Shown here one piece after another: positions 12,277 to 22,355 of a stretch of 64,000 nucleotides of DNA (position 1 is the first letter of the stretch; each line of letters opens with the position of its first letter). Below the pieces are notes generated by a model. The model did no database searches. It worked only from the letters and a program-made list of their open reading frames with translations, and was not told where the DNA came from. Location of the stretch: NCBI RefSeq assembly GCF_030272615.1, contig NC_081413.1:556289136-556353135 (forward strand), in the 5' to 3' direction. The stretch is from Cryptomeria japonica (taxonomy: Eukaryota; Streptophyta; Pinopsida; Cupressales; Cupressaceae). The position numbers and the translations under genes are program-made.

Positions 12277-13698
12277 TGTGGGAAAATGCAGTGACGAAAA
12301 CAAATAAATCAAATCTAAAAGACCCACACACCAATGAGACTCTTGGTGCAAGTATATGAACTAATGAACTAGTTCAACTTCCCAAGGGGTGTCCCATTGT
12401 TCTCTAGCTCACAAGATCCCTAAGTCAATGTTTTTCTCTCAGATCATTGAGCAAATAACTTAGGAATGACATTTCCAAGAACGAGTGATATTTGATTTAT
12501 ATGCATGAATGCATTCTAAGATATATATGATGTTTAGAACTATGATGATTAAGCTAGTATGAAGATGATGATATGATAAAAGATTAGAAAATTATCCTAG
12601 CATGATATACTATCCTAGCATGAATATCTTATGATATGAAAAATACTTCTAAATGCTATGATGATATTCTAACAAAGAGAGGCTAAAATGCTTAGTAAAT
12701 TAGACTATAATGTAGATGCATGAAACTTGGATTGATATGAAAATGAGGAATGAGAGCTCTATTTATAGGGAAAATAGGGCAATGGATGGTTAAGATTGAA
12801 TAATCTTTACAAGGGTCATGATTGAATGTTAATCAATCCATATTTACAATTCTCACCAATGAAATAGTGACGATTGTCAACAAAGGGTTACTTGATAGGA
12901 GATGTAAGAAGCATTAAATGCCTGAGAAGACATGAAGGTTACCCTGGGAGGTAAGGGTTAAGGTTAGGTTAGGGTTATCTAATGGATAAAGCTTTTACCC
13001 AAGAGGTAAACTCTTGTGCAAGGGTTAAATAGATAATCAGGGTTAAAGCCATGAATGCTTGATGAAACTCTTGGGTTAGCTAGGGGTTAAGTTAGAGAGA
13101 AAGTCTCTAACCATGCAAGAAGGTTGAGTTAACCATTAATGGTTAGGAAGACTTTGGGGACAAATTTGTAAGAGTCCTTCCAAATTTGGGGGAACTTAAC
13201 AAGTTAGCTTGTTGAAGAAATAAAGCCTTTAATGCATTTAGAAGACTTTCTTCCAAATTTGAGAAGTGACCTCCTCAAACTTAGGGAAATGATAGAATAA
13301 GAGGGATTGAGGCTAATTGATTAAGATCAGATGGGTTCTAGAAGAATGCTTAGGAGACAAGTGGGAGATGTAGGAAAATGCAAGTGGATGGAGGAGAAGA
13401 ATTTTGATTAAAATAAAATTGATTTATTTCAACAAAAATAGATGTAACTTGCATAAATACAAGTGGGGGATTTTAATAAATATATTAGATTTATTTATTT
13501 GCAAGGATCAATTCAATTAAATGTAAAATTAATTAGAAAAGGAGAAAGGGGAATTAATTAAATAAATTGAGTAATCCATTTTATCAAATAGATGAAAGCG
13601 AAGAAATTAATTAAATTGAATTTAATTAATAGGAGGAATGGGGTTAAAATAAATATTAAATATTTATTTAGGAAAGTGGTCAGATTTATACGTCTACA
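12277..13698 (-). mobile_element. 3' LTR of element A (Tat/Ogre-type Ty3/gypsy)
   Basis: A 1,422-bp LTR running from TGTGGGAAAATG to CGTCTACA on the plus strand, so TGTAGACG...CCCACA in element sense. It is followed inward by a polypurine tract. TATA is at 12759-12767 (minus strand). The segment 13031-13510 matches the truncated 5' LTR at 41631-42106 with roughly 27 mismatches by eye, about 6 per cent. A 5-bp target duplication cannot be checked because the other end is lost. Confidence 0.85.
12759..12767 (-). promoter_or_regulatory. TATA box in the element A LTR
   Basis: CTATAAATAG on the minus strand, in the same context as the TATA at 441-449 of the related LTR. Confidence 0.5.
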
Positions 13699-13712
13699 TT
13701 TTGCCCCTCTTT
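13699..13712 (-). other. Polypurine tract of element A
   Basis: AAAGAGGGGCAAAA in element sense abuts the LTR start TGTAGACG. The same tract abuts the LTR of element B. It primes plus-strand DNA synthesis in LTR retrotransposons. Confidence 0.85.
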
Positions 13713-13799
13713 AAAGTGATGTGTGTGCACATGTTGATTCAAAGAAAATCTCTCGATATGCTACCAAATTTTTTTCGATATGATGTTGTCGCCAAAGTT

Positions 13800-14010
13800 A
13801 TCGATATGATGCCCCAGATATAGAATTGATTTGATATGAAAAGTTTATATGATGTTGGTGTCGATATGAAACTGATATGAAATTGATGTCGAGATTCGAT
13901 ATGATGCCCCAGATGTGAATAATTGATTTGATATGAAAAGTTGATATAAAGCTGGTGTCCATATGAAACTGATATGAAATTGATTTTAAGATTCGATATG
14001 ATAATGCCCC
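13800..14010. repeat. Tandem duplication of about 110 bp, TGATATGA-rich
   Basis: TCGATATGATGCCCCAGAT, TTGATTTGATATGAAAAG and GTCNATATGAAACTGATATG recur in the same order in the two halves. Lies in the 3' region of element A. Confidence 0.8.
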
Positions 14011-14154
14011 CTTGGGAGATCGTTCATGCACTAAAGGCATGAATGATCTCTCGAAAGAAGAAGAATGTTATTGGAAAGATAGAAGAGTGGATAGTTGTTG
14101 ACATGCATGGGTTTGATAAAATTGATTAGATTGATTGGATTGATAAGAATAAGA

Positions 14155-14506
14155 TCAAGTCTGGTTTCAAGAATGACACCTCCTATATAAGACAAAGATG
14201 ATCAAAATGCCTAGTTTCAGGAACGATATATCTTGTATAAGACTTGATCAAAACGTCTGGTTTTGGGAAAGATACATCCTGTATAAGACATGATAGAATG
14301 GATCAGCTGAAATGGATTGATAGAATTGATAAGATTTATTGGATTGATAGAATTGATAAGATTGAGGTCAAGTTTGGTTGTAGGAATGACACCTCCTATA
14401 TAAGACAAAGATGATCAAAATGTCTGGTTTCAGGAACGATATATCTTGTCTAAGACTTGATCAAAACGTCTGGTTTCAGGAAAGATACATCCTGTATAAG
14501 ATATGA
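14155..14506. repeat. Higher-order repeat: three 46/47-bp units, twice
   Basis: Units begin TCAAG or TCAAA and end GATGA, CTTGA or TATGA/CATGA, with an internal GGTTTCAGGAANGATA and ATAAGA. Units at 14155-14201, 14202-14247 and 14248-14293 recur in the same order at 14368-14414, 14415-14460 and 14461-14506. The triplet is thus a 139-bp higher-order unit, separated by 74 bp made of TTGATAGAATTGATAAGAT repeats. Confidence 0.9.
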
Positions 14507-15545
14507 TAGATGAGAGTTGGATGAATAATGAAGATATGAAAGTGAAGAAATATTCCATGATGATGCGATAGATATGCATGTGAGGGATGCAATGATGAAT
14601 GTGACTAGATAATGATGATGAGATGTATCTTGAAAATAAGAAGTATGATGTGAGATGTTTCTTGAAAATGAGATGTATGACAATTATAATGATATGAGAC
14701 TAATGCAAGATTAAAATGATATACAACTTACTGCAATTGTATGCAACTAAATGATCACTTAATTCTGTCACTGTCATTCTTGTTAGTCTCTTGTTTGTGC
14801 TCCTTTAGTCATCATTGAGCTTTTGATATGTTGAAAGTTAATACAAGAATCATGGTATAATTGAATCATAACGACCTAAGTATAACTCACATGATTTTTG
14901 ATATTGTAAGATGATACAAGCATCGAGGTATAATTGAACCAAGATAACCTGAGTGTTGCTTGCATAAAACAGACAAGAGTTAACCATTTGTATGTGCAAA
15001 ATGGAAAATGTCTTCAATGATATGTTTCCAATCAAGTTTCGAGACAAATTTGCACCATATGAATGATTGCTTCACAGACATAAAACCAAAGAAAAATATC
15101 AGAATCCTTCATTGCTTCTCTAGCTTAGTGCATCCTTGAGTAGCTCAAGAGATCTAATGATTCAAAAATCAAGATACAAATAGTCAAAACTTCATGCTAA
15201 ATATAAACAAATCATAATTCAGAAAAATCATCCATCGTGTGTGTGTTAAAGTTGCAGTTGGATAATGATCATGTTTTCTAGCCTGATGAGTAGTTTTGAC
15301 AATGATTTCCTAGTATGTTGCGATCCTTGTTTGTTGTTTGAATGCCAAAGTGAGGAATGTTGCCCCCAGTCATGGATATTTATTGATATGGATATATACG
15401 TTGATCACCAAGCCATGGTGGAATATGATATGGATAACTGTTTTAGATAATCAAGGACAGTGACTACGCTATGTATGTCTGGGATAATGCTAGGTGTATA
15501 AGTGTTTGGCGATGGCTATCAGCTAAGACTAGATGGATCAAAGAT

Positions 15546-15550
15546 ATGAG
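15546..15550. repeat. Target-site duplication of element B, left copy
   Basis: ATGAG directly before the left LTR, matched by ATGAG at 31623-31627 directly after the right LTR. Confidence 0.95.
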
Positions 15551-16327
15551 TGTATATGGTGAAAATGGATAACAATAATAACAAAATTGAAAGGCTAAAT
15601 GAATTCAACTACCAAACCCTAGCCTAACAACAACAAAGATCCACCATAACATATGAAGATTACCTAAGACAATGCAAATCAAATGAAATCACAAAGATTA
15701 TACCATCACATGTCCAATAGGGTTTTGATCTCCATTCTTCCTATCTCCATTGATCTTGCTTGATATATTTGCTCTCAGATTTTATGTGCACAAGAGCTCA
15801 ACAAAGAATGGAATGTGGTTGCAAGTAGGATCGTAGTGTAGTCAATTGATCAAGTAGTTAGCTCATTAAGTCATTAGGGTTTGATAATGAAGGAAGTATC
15901 TCCTTATATAGAAGACACAATAAGAAATGGAGGGATAAGATTGAGAGGTGTAAAAAAGGAGGTCGGCTAGGATTAGAGGGTAGGTAGAAGAAATAATAAA
16001 ATAATGAAAGAGGTAGGTAGTGTAGGAATTAAGAGATGAATGAAATGTGTCATGTGTAGAAAAGGCTAATGAATTAATTAAATAAATAGAGATTTATTTG
16101 ATTAATAGAAGAAGTGGGATAATTAAATAAATAAATATTTATTTAATTAGGAAAAGGATAATTTAAATAAATAAATGTATTTATTTAAATGAGAAATAAG
16201 GCTAGAAGAGGATAAATGAATTAATTAAATAAATAAAGATTTATTTAATTAATAGAAGAATTAGGCTTAGATAATTAAATAAATAAAATATTTATTTAAT
16301 TAGACTTGACAATTTTAGGTGTCTACA
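15551..16327 (-). mobile_element. 3' LTR of element B
   Basis: 777 bp from TGTATATGGTG to GGTGTCTACA on the plus strand. It differs from the right LTR by eight substitutions and by an extra 15 bp near 15736-15750, flanked by repeated TCTCCATT, which is typical of slippage. TATA is at 15904-15910 (minus strand). The part near the outer end is made of ATTTAATTAAATAAAT repeats. Confidence 0.95.
15904..15910 (-). promoter_or_regulatory. TATA box in the element B 3' LTR
   Basis: TCTATATAAGGAG on the minus strand; conserved in the other B LTR (31199-31205) and in the LTR of the related element at 55473-55480. Confidence 0.6.
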
Positions 16328-16341
16328 TTTTGCCCCTCTTT
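16328..16341 (-). other. Polypurine tract of element B
   Basis: AAAGAGGGGCAAAA in element sense, adjacent to the LTR start TGTAGACACC and identical to that of element A. Confidence 0.9.
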
Positions 16342-16573
16342 GAGACAATGCGGCTTGTCGCGTTGTTTCAAAGAAGATAAGATGAACTGATACAGAGTTG
16401 CCCCAAGATGGGAATGATATGCCCCTCGAGAGATTGGATGAAAAATGTTTGAAAAGATCGCAGACAATCTCTCGATAAGAAAGACGGGATAGAATGGACT
16501 GACCAGATAAAGTGACAGAGTCACAGGATAACGAAGACTGACTCGGGAAATGAGGGCTAAGGCGAGGGTAGGC
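16342..16573. other. Upstream flank of the antisense PMD gene in element B
   Basis: No coding sequence accepted here. It lies between the polypurine tract of B and the TATA-like box of the opposite-strand gene and would be the distal promoter of that gene. Confidence 0.35.
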
Positions 16574-16579
16574 TATAAG
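16574..16579 (+). promoter_or_regulatory. TATA-like box of the antisense PMD gene
   Basis: GGCTATAAGATAGACC holds TATAAG about 98 nt before the proposed start codon at 16672, leaving room for a leader of about 65 nt. Placement is by eye. Confidence 0.4.
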
Positions 16580-16854
16580 ATAGACCACAGGCAAAAGACA
16601 TCCTCATTGTCATCCACACATCCACGAGAGCAGAGTGCAGAGCGAGAAAAGAGCAGTAGCAGTCAGCAGCGATGGCTTTCGTTCACAGATTCGATCGCGT
16701 TCGTCGATTCTAGAGGCCAGCAGAGGCAGGAGAGCTGGTAAGTACCACCAAACCTCCTCGTACTTTGATGCATTTATTGTTGTCATTAATGCATGGTAGA
16801 TAGGGAAATAAATGCGTTTAGAATAGTGTCCCAAAAAATGTCAAAAAATGTTTA

Positions 16855-17085
16855 GGCGCGTCTATGTCCGCTAGGCACGTCTGTGTTGGTGCCAGCCGCA
16901 TTTGTGTTTAGAAATGCGTTTATGCCAAATGTGGACGCGTTTGTGTAATGTAGGGGTGTCTGTGCCAAGAAGGCACGTCTATGTCACCCAGGCACGTTTG
17001 TGCAGAGCATAGGCACGTTTATGTCTTTCAGGCGTGTCTGTGCAGTCTTTAAGCGCGTTTGTGTCAGGAAAGCACGTTTATGTCC
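16855..17085. repeat. Array of about 12 GGCRCGTYTRTGTC motifs
   Basis: Motifs such as GGCACGTCTATGTC, GGCACGTTTGTGC, GGCGTGTCTGTGC and AGCGCGTTTGTGTC recur every 18-24 bp. Most keep an ACGT or GCGT core. The spacers are not conserved. The same word in opposite orientation recurs in the leader of B at 29111-29310 and 30515-30770. Confidence 0.85.
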
Positions 17086-17211
17086 AAAAATACAAATTTT
17101 TGTCTTCTAGGTCAAATCGGCAGTTCTGTGATGAACATACGCTGTCGATTGAATAAGCTGCTGAGAGGATACACTCAAGCAGGTCCTCTAGGGACGACTA
17201 GGATAGATCAA

Positions 17212-17486
17212 GGCACTTTGTGAGGAACAGTGAGTACCAAGATAGAGTACTTTGTGATGAACAGGGAGTACTAAAATATGAGCAGCACTTTGTGATGAAC
17301 AGGGAGTGCAAATGTGAGGAGCACTTTGTGATGAACAGGAAGTGCAAAACACGTAGTACTTTATGATGAATAGGGAGTACTACTAGGATAGATAGCAACA
17401 CTTTGTGATGAATAGTGAGTGTCACTGGGATAGATAGCCATATGCATTTAGATAAAAAGTAGCATTTTGTGATAAATAGTGAATGC
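17212..17486. repeat. Array of seven hairpin units with covarying stems
   Basis: Units at 17212-17238, 17246-17272, 17285-17309, 17321-17345, 17355-17381, 17398-17422 and 17462-17486 share a 15-nt loop TTGTGATGAACAGGG (a few changes). Each is flanked by complementary 5-6-nt arms. Arms differ between units yet stay paired: AGTACT/AGTACT, GCACT/AGTGC, ACACT/AGTGT, GCATT/AATGC. The first unit, GGCACT/AGTACC, has a C-A mismatch on the plus strand that becomes a G-U pair on the minus strand. Confidence 0.9.
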
Positions 17487-19387
17487 CACTATGACTGACA
17501 CGATTGATTTGCTTGATTGCAGGAGTATTTGCCGATGCCAGAGTCACGGGAGAGATTTACGTCGACTCAAAGATTGCGACCTAAGTTGACACTTGGGGAC
17601 TGAGCCGCGTTTGAGGCGATGGGATTGAGACATGTTCTATATGTGCCTGAGTTTCGGGCGAACATGGGACTGTTGACTGCACTGGCTAAGAGATGGCACT
17701 CAGAGGCTTGTACTTTTCATTTGCCGATGGGTGAGATGACAGTCACCTTGGAGGATGTCTACAGGATACTCAGGATACCGATCGATGGGGACCTGATTCC
17801 GTATGATCAAGATGGAGATAGGGAGCCCTGAGATGAGTGTTCCAGGACCCTGGATTGGAGATGAGGGCTGGGCATGTGGCTTGGGATACGATCACTGCTA
17901 CAGGATTGGCACTGCCAGCAGTGATAGGAGGAGCGATCAATAGGTTCCTGTGTCCTGATAGAGTGACACGGGGGTTGGCTGTGGGCTGGGGAGGTGCATT
18001 AGAGACACTGGTGACACAGCACACCAGATATGCTTGGGGACCGTGTGTGTTGGCACACCTCTACTATGAGCTGCATCAGTTCGTATACCATGGATCAGTG
18101 GGATTAGGCTGCGGGGTGACACTGCTGCAGGTGTGGGCTTATGAGCATCTGCTAGTGATGAGGCTGATACACTTCAGAGGCAGGGGACATGGACGCAGTT
18201 TTGTGCACCTGTATGATATGATCACATTGTAGCCACGGATTGGCAGGTTGGAGCACTGGCGACGGGTGATGGATGAGATTGATGTGGTCATATGGAGGCC
18301 ATACCTCGGATGTGAGGAGTGGGAGGATGATGCAGTTGAGCTTCCTTACACCTTTCGAAGCAGGTATCTGATTGGGCGGATGCCCTATGTGCTAGAGAGA
18401 TAGCTTGTGGATAGGGTTTGCAGGCAGTTTGGCCGGATCTAGAGGATGCCACGGGGCTCAAGCATGTATGCACGGATAGTTAGAGATCAGGCACAGTTTG
18501 GGCCCCTATTGTCATATGATCTGGCAGTTACACAGCTAGCAGAGATGGTGCCCCTACCCTAGGACATGTGGCCAGAGGTCGAAGATGCCGGCATGGATGC
18601 CGAGTATACAGCATACTGGGCGGAGCATCCCTTCCCACGCTTGACGGATCCGGGAGAGCTACTTGAGGGAGATGATGGTGGGGATGATGATGATGGGGGA
18701 GGTGATGGGGGTAGGGGCCAACGGAGGAGGAGGGGAGCAATTGGAGAGAGGAGGGTTGCACCTCGGAGGGAGGGTGGAGAGGAGAGACAGGCTTAGGTGG
18801 TGAGGGGTCGCGGTGGATTGCCGCTACAGGTGCCAGCAGCATAGGGTCCCAGACAGGTACAGGTACAGGGACAGGGACAGGTGCCAGTACAGGCACCAGT
18901 ACAGGTACAGGCACAGGGGCAGGCACCCGTACAGGGAGAGCCACAGGCTGAGGTGGATGAGATCTAGGAGTTAGAGAGGGAGAGGGATCGGCTCAGGAGG
19001 AGGCTCCGAGATATTGAGCGGGAGCAGGATCAGGTTATTCAGCGTTATACAGAGGCTGAGACAGCGCTGAGGGTGGGGAGACAGGCAGCGGAGGACATAG
19101 GGGCAGGATATGCTTATGTCCAGCGGGCAGGGGAGGAGATTGCCTACTGGCGGGATCTCTATTATGGTGCAGTGCCAGCAGATCAGCGGGCGAGGAGCTT
19201 CCATAGACCATCGCGGACAGCGACAGCTACGGGAGGGAGCCGAAGGAGGCAGGCATCTAGTGGTGGGGTCATGGGTCCTCCACCACCACCAGATAGAGGG
19301 GACAGGAGGGATGATCCTGGGACAGGTCCTTCCAAGGGCTCAGACTCCGTCGAGGCCAGCAGCTCCGAGGGAGGGAGTTCATCATAG

Positions 19388-21171
19388 CCTTAGAGGGCTC
19401 CCTATGTATCAGTTTTGTACCATTTTTGTATGATGATGTAGACACCTTCGGGTGATTCTAGCCATATGATTTTGACATCATTGTATCATGACACTTTTGA
19501 TTATATATATATGAGATGATTCATCTTTGCGGTAGCTATATGCATGTGTACCTATGTGATGGGATGTTCTTATGTGATGCTTATGATATGGATGCAAATA
19601 TGTACATGATGAAGTGCAATATTTTTGTTCTTTTATGTTTTTATATGTGTATGCACGATGTAAATGTGAATGTATGTAATGCAGATGAATGTGATAATGC
19701 AAATATAAATTGTGCTAACATGTGTTGTGTGCAGGATGTGATGCAGTTGTGATATCTATATGTATGTATGAAATGCTTATATGTGGTAATGCAGGTGCAA
19801 CTACATGAAATGCAAATGTTTTTGGTGTGTCATTATACTCAGTCATGTGATAGTAGGCTACGCGGACTTAAGAAAGACGATGGAAGTCAACCAAGAAAGG
19901 GGGATGAAAGATAGAAGATATGAACGTGAAAGAGCTTCTTGTGCATTATCATCATTGAGCTTTATTATGGCAAGTAGGTTATGACAATCAAGGCATATGT
20001 TAGACCCAGAAAGTCATTGTACCTATTTGCATGGAGATAAGAAAGTCACAAACAAGGAATGCCCCAGTTTATACTAGACTCACAGTGTCCTCATATCCTT
20101 GGACAAGTCATAGCATTACTAAGAGACAATCCACAGACAGCAAACAAAAATAGGTGACGATACCCCATCCTCGTCTTTCTAGTCAAAGACATCCTGGAGA
20201 TAGAATCTCTAGTCAGAGACATCCTGGAAAAGCTAAAAGACATGTCACCAAAAAAGATGAAATCAAAAGAAAACCAAGACTCGACACCAACATCCACTGT
20301 AGCCCTCAAGTTTAGTGTCTCTTGTCACTTGTATAAGTCTTATTTGATTGTGGTCACAATGTTTACTTTCACAAAATGGATAGATAGCACTGAACCATAA
20401 TGTTGTTTGAGTCTATTGAAAGATTTGATTTGTTGAAGCCCATTGTTGCTGCTGTGTCTCATCTGAAACTGACCAAATCCATGAAACTGATATTTTATTG
20501 CGGAGAAGATGAAACTTTATTGCGGATCTGTGATGCAAATGTTGCTTTATTACGGATTGTGCGCGGATAGACTGAAGGAAGCTGGAAGAAACTGTACTCC
20601 TTGAAATATATGATGTTTTTAGTTCCACACCCATCACTAGACGTAGGATTTGCCGTAGCCACAGATAGGATCTGATTTATTATGGATGGAAAGGGAGGTG
20701 AAAAGGGAGGTTTATTATGAATGGCTAACCAATCTCGGGTAGATCAATAACAAGCCATGATGGGAATGGGTAAGTTTATTATAGATGAATTGGTCGAGTG
20801 TGTGCAAAGTGAAAGGATGCAAGTGAATCTCGAAGGAGGGAGGAGCAATGTCTCTACGCATGGCACCGGTGACCCAGTTTTCACCATGGTACTTGCCCAG
20901 GGCACCACCGAAGTGGTTTTCACCGTTGGATGAAATTATTTCTCTTTACTTTTTTCAATTTTTCAATGTTTCCTTGTGTCACAAGGCGCCTGTTTGCCAG
21001 GTTTTCACCAAGTAACGATTTTTTTGTTTTTATAATTTTTTTTGTATTTTTGAATTTTTTTGATTTTTTTGTATTTTTGAATTAGGATATTCCGAAGAGC
21101 TATGTGTAGAACCTGCGAAGGTGCATGCTATTGATAGGATCCTCCAAAGGTTCACCTTCTATAGTTGAGAG
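19388..21171 (-). mobile_element. Spacer of element B between the antisense gene and the integrase
   Basis: No coding sequence accepted. It contains about six TTTATTRYGGA words between 20489 and 20790, several GGTTTTCACC words (20875-21009), the block GGCGCCTGTTTGCCAGG just before 21000, and a T-rich (A-rich in element sense) tract at 21018-21080. The last two are also found after the integrase of element A at 31660-31830. Confidence 0.7.
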
Positions 21172-22352
21172 CTAATATGCCCCAGATCCATATGTTGCTG
21201 TAATGATGTAAGGACCAAGCCAATTTGGTTCGAACTTGCCCTTCTTCTCTCTGTCTTGCTGATTTTTGGGGTTTTCTCTAAGAACCAAATCACCTACCTC
21301 AAATGTGCGAGGCTTGACTTTGTGATTGTAGCTGTGACTCATTCGTTGTTGGTAAGCCTTGAGATGATTAAAAGCAGTTTGTCTCCATTCATCCAACAGT
21401 TCAAGTTCTTGTAAGCGAGAGACTCTATAATCTTCATCACCGATGATGTTTTGCAAAGAGACCCGTAAAGAGGGTAACTCGACCTCAATAGGCAAAATGG
21501 ATTCAGTGCCATAGACAAGTGAATAGGGTGTAGCTCCTGTAGGTGTACGAACACTTGTGCGATAGGCCCAAAGTGCAGGATTAAGTTGGATATGCCAATT
21601 ACGGCCAGCGTCGTCGACTGTCTTCTTAAGAATTTTAAGGATTGTTTTATTAGACGCCTCAGCTTGGCCATTACCTTGGGGGTAATATGGTGTGGAGAAA
21701 CGATGGGAAATATGGAAGCGGTCACAGAGTTCACGAACATCCTGATTTTTGAAGGGACGCCTGTTATCAGTGATAATGGAAATAGGAATACCGTATCGGC
21801 AAATGATATAGTTAAGGATGAATGTAGCAATCCGTTTTCTAGTGACTTGTGTGAGAGGCATGGCTTCAATCCATTTTGTGAAATACTCTGTGGCAGTGAT
21901 AATGAATTATGACCATTAGAAGAAGGAGGGTGAATCTTGCCTATGAGATCGAGTCCCCACTGACAAAAGGGCCAAGGAGATGCAATTGGTTGTAGTTCTT
22001 GTGTTGGCGCATGTATGAGGTCTCCATGAATTTGACATTGCTTACATTTCTTGACAAACTGATATGAGTCTTTTTCCATATTGGGCTAGTAATATCTAGT
22101 CCTAATGAGTTTCTTGGCCAAGGTAGGACCACTAGCATGTGGACCACATATCCCTTCATGCACTTCACGTAACGCAATCTGAGCTTCGTCGCTTTCTAAA
22201 CATCTAAGAAGAGTGCCATCTAAACCTCGCCCGTATAGGATATCAACTAAAATGACATATCGAGAGGATTGGCGAATGAAGGTGCGACGTTGGTTATTTG
22301 ATAGATCAAGAGGTAGGATATTGTCACAAAGGTATGTGAAGATGGAACCATA
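21172..22352 (-). pseudogene. Integrase of element B (frameshifted)
   Basis: In element sense: an N-terminal zinc-binding region with KKCKQCQIHGD, preceded by RYY-stop-PNM where YYWPNM is usual (TGG to TAG at 22086-22088); then the catalytic core with GLDLIGKI, FTKWIEA, SIITDNRRPFKN and FSTPYYPQGNGQAEASNKT (D and E residues present); then a C-terminal region ending HSYNHKVKPRTFEVGDLVL and GKFEPNWLGPY. A frameshift lies near 21905: here AATGAATTATG, whereas element A at 32655 has AATGAATTTATG, so one T was lost. The downstream frame runs 21172-21861. Integrase would insert the cDNA into the genome; this copy is broken. Confidence 0.9.
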
Positions 22353-22355
22353 TAA

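Larger units (their letters stand above)
13713..15550 (-). mobile_element. 3' untranslated region of element A, left part
   Basis: Sequence between the 3' LTR of A and the insertion of B; it resumes at 31628. No coding sequence is recognised on either strand, in contrast to the same region of B. It holds two tandem repeat systems, listed separately, and a TGATATGA-rich stretch at 13800-14010. Confidence 0.75.
16738..17522 (+). other. Proposed 785-nt phase-0 intron of the antisense PMD gene
   Basis: The 5' site CTG|GTAAGTACC at 16738 is close to consensus. The 3' site TTGATTGCAG| ends at 17522. A plant-type branch site CTGAC lies at 17495-17499, 24 nt upstream of the acceptor. Both exons are in the same frame across the junction. 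The intron contains the ACGT-motif array and the covarying hairpin array. Inferred from sequence only. Confidence 0.5.
16672..19387 (+). pseudogene. Antisense plant-mobile-domain (PMD) gene inside element B, intron-containing
   Basis: Lies opposite to gag-pol, between integrase and 3' LTR. Proposed exon 1 is 16672-16737 (22 codons) and exon 2 is 17523-19387; joining them keeps the frame. Exon 2 starts ...EYLPMPESRER and shows the PMD hallmarks FHLPMGEMTVTLEDV (17718-17762), then after a frameshift near 17800-17840 NRFLCPDR, YAWGPCVLAHLYYEL and LLQVWAYEH, and later WRPYL and DRVCRQFG. The C-terminal part has an acidic stretch (18660-18715), a Gln/Val repeat (18850-18935) and a coiled coil (18968-19130). 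Stops are one TAG in exon 1, one TGA at 17601, one TGA near 17829-17834 and seven TAG in 18230-18967; no TAA. PMD proteins such as MAIN/MAIL1 act in the nucleus in genome stability and silencing; transposon-borne PMDs are of unknown role. The gene is broken in this copy. Confidence 0.75.

Noticed and set aside
16550..16741. 63-codon open frame over the proposed first exon of the antisense gene
   Set aside because: Splicing from this frame at 16738 would not join the PMD frame; the frame starting at 16672 does.
18528..18944. Minus-strand Pro/Val-rich open frame
   Set aside because: Mirror image of the Gln/Val repeat of the PMD gene.
18230..18967. Stop-codon reassignment (TAG as Gln) for the PMD gene
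   Set aside because: The neighbouring host gene uses a normal code and the pattern is explained more simply by deamination of methylated CAG.
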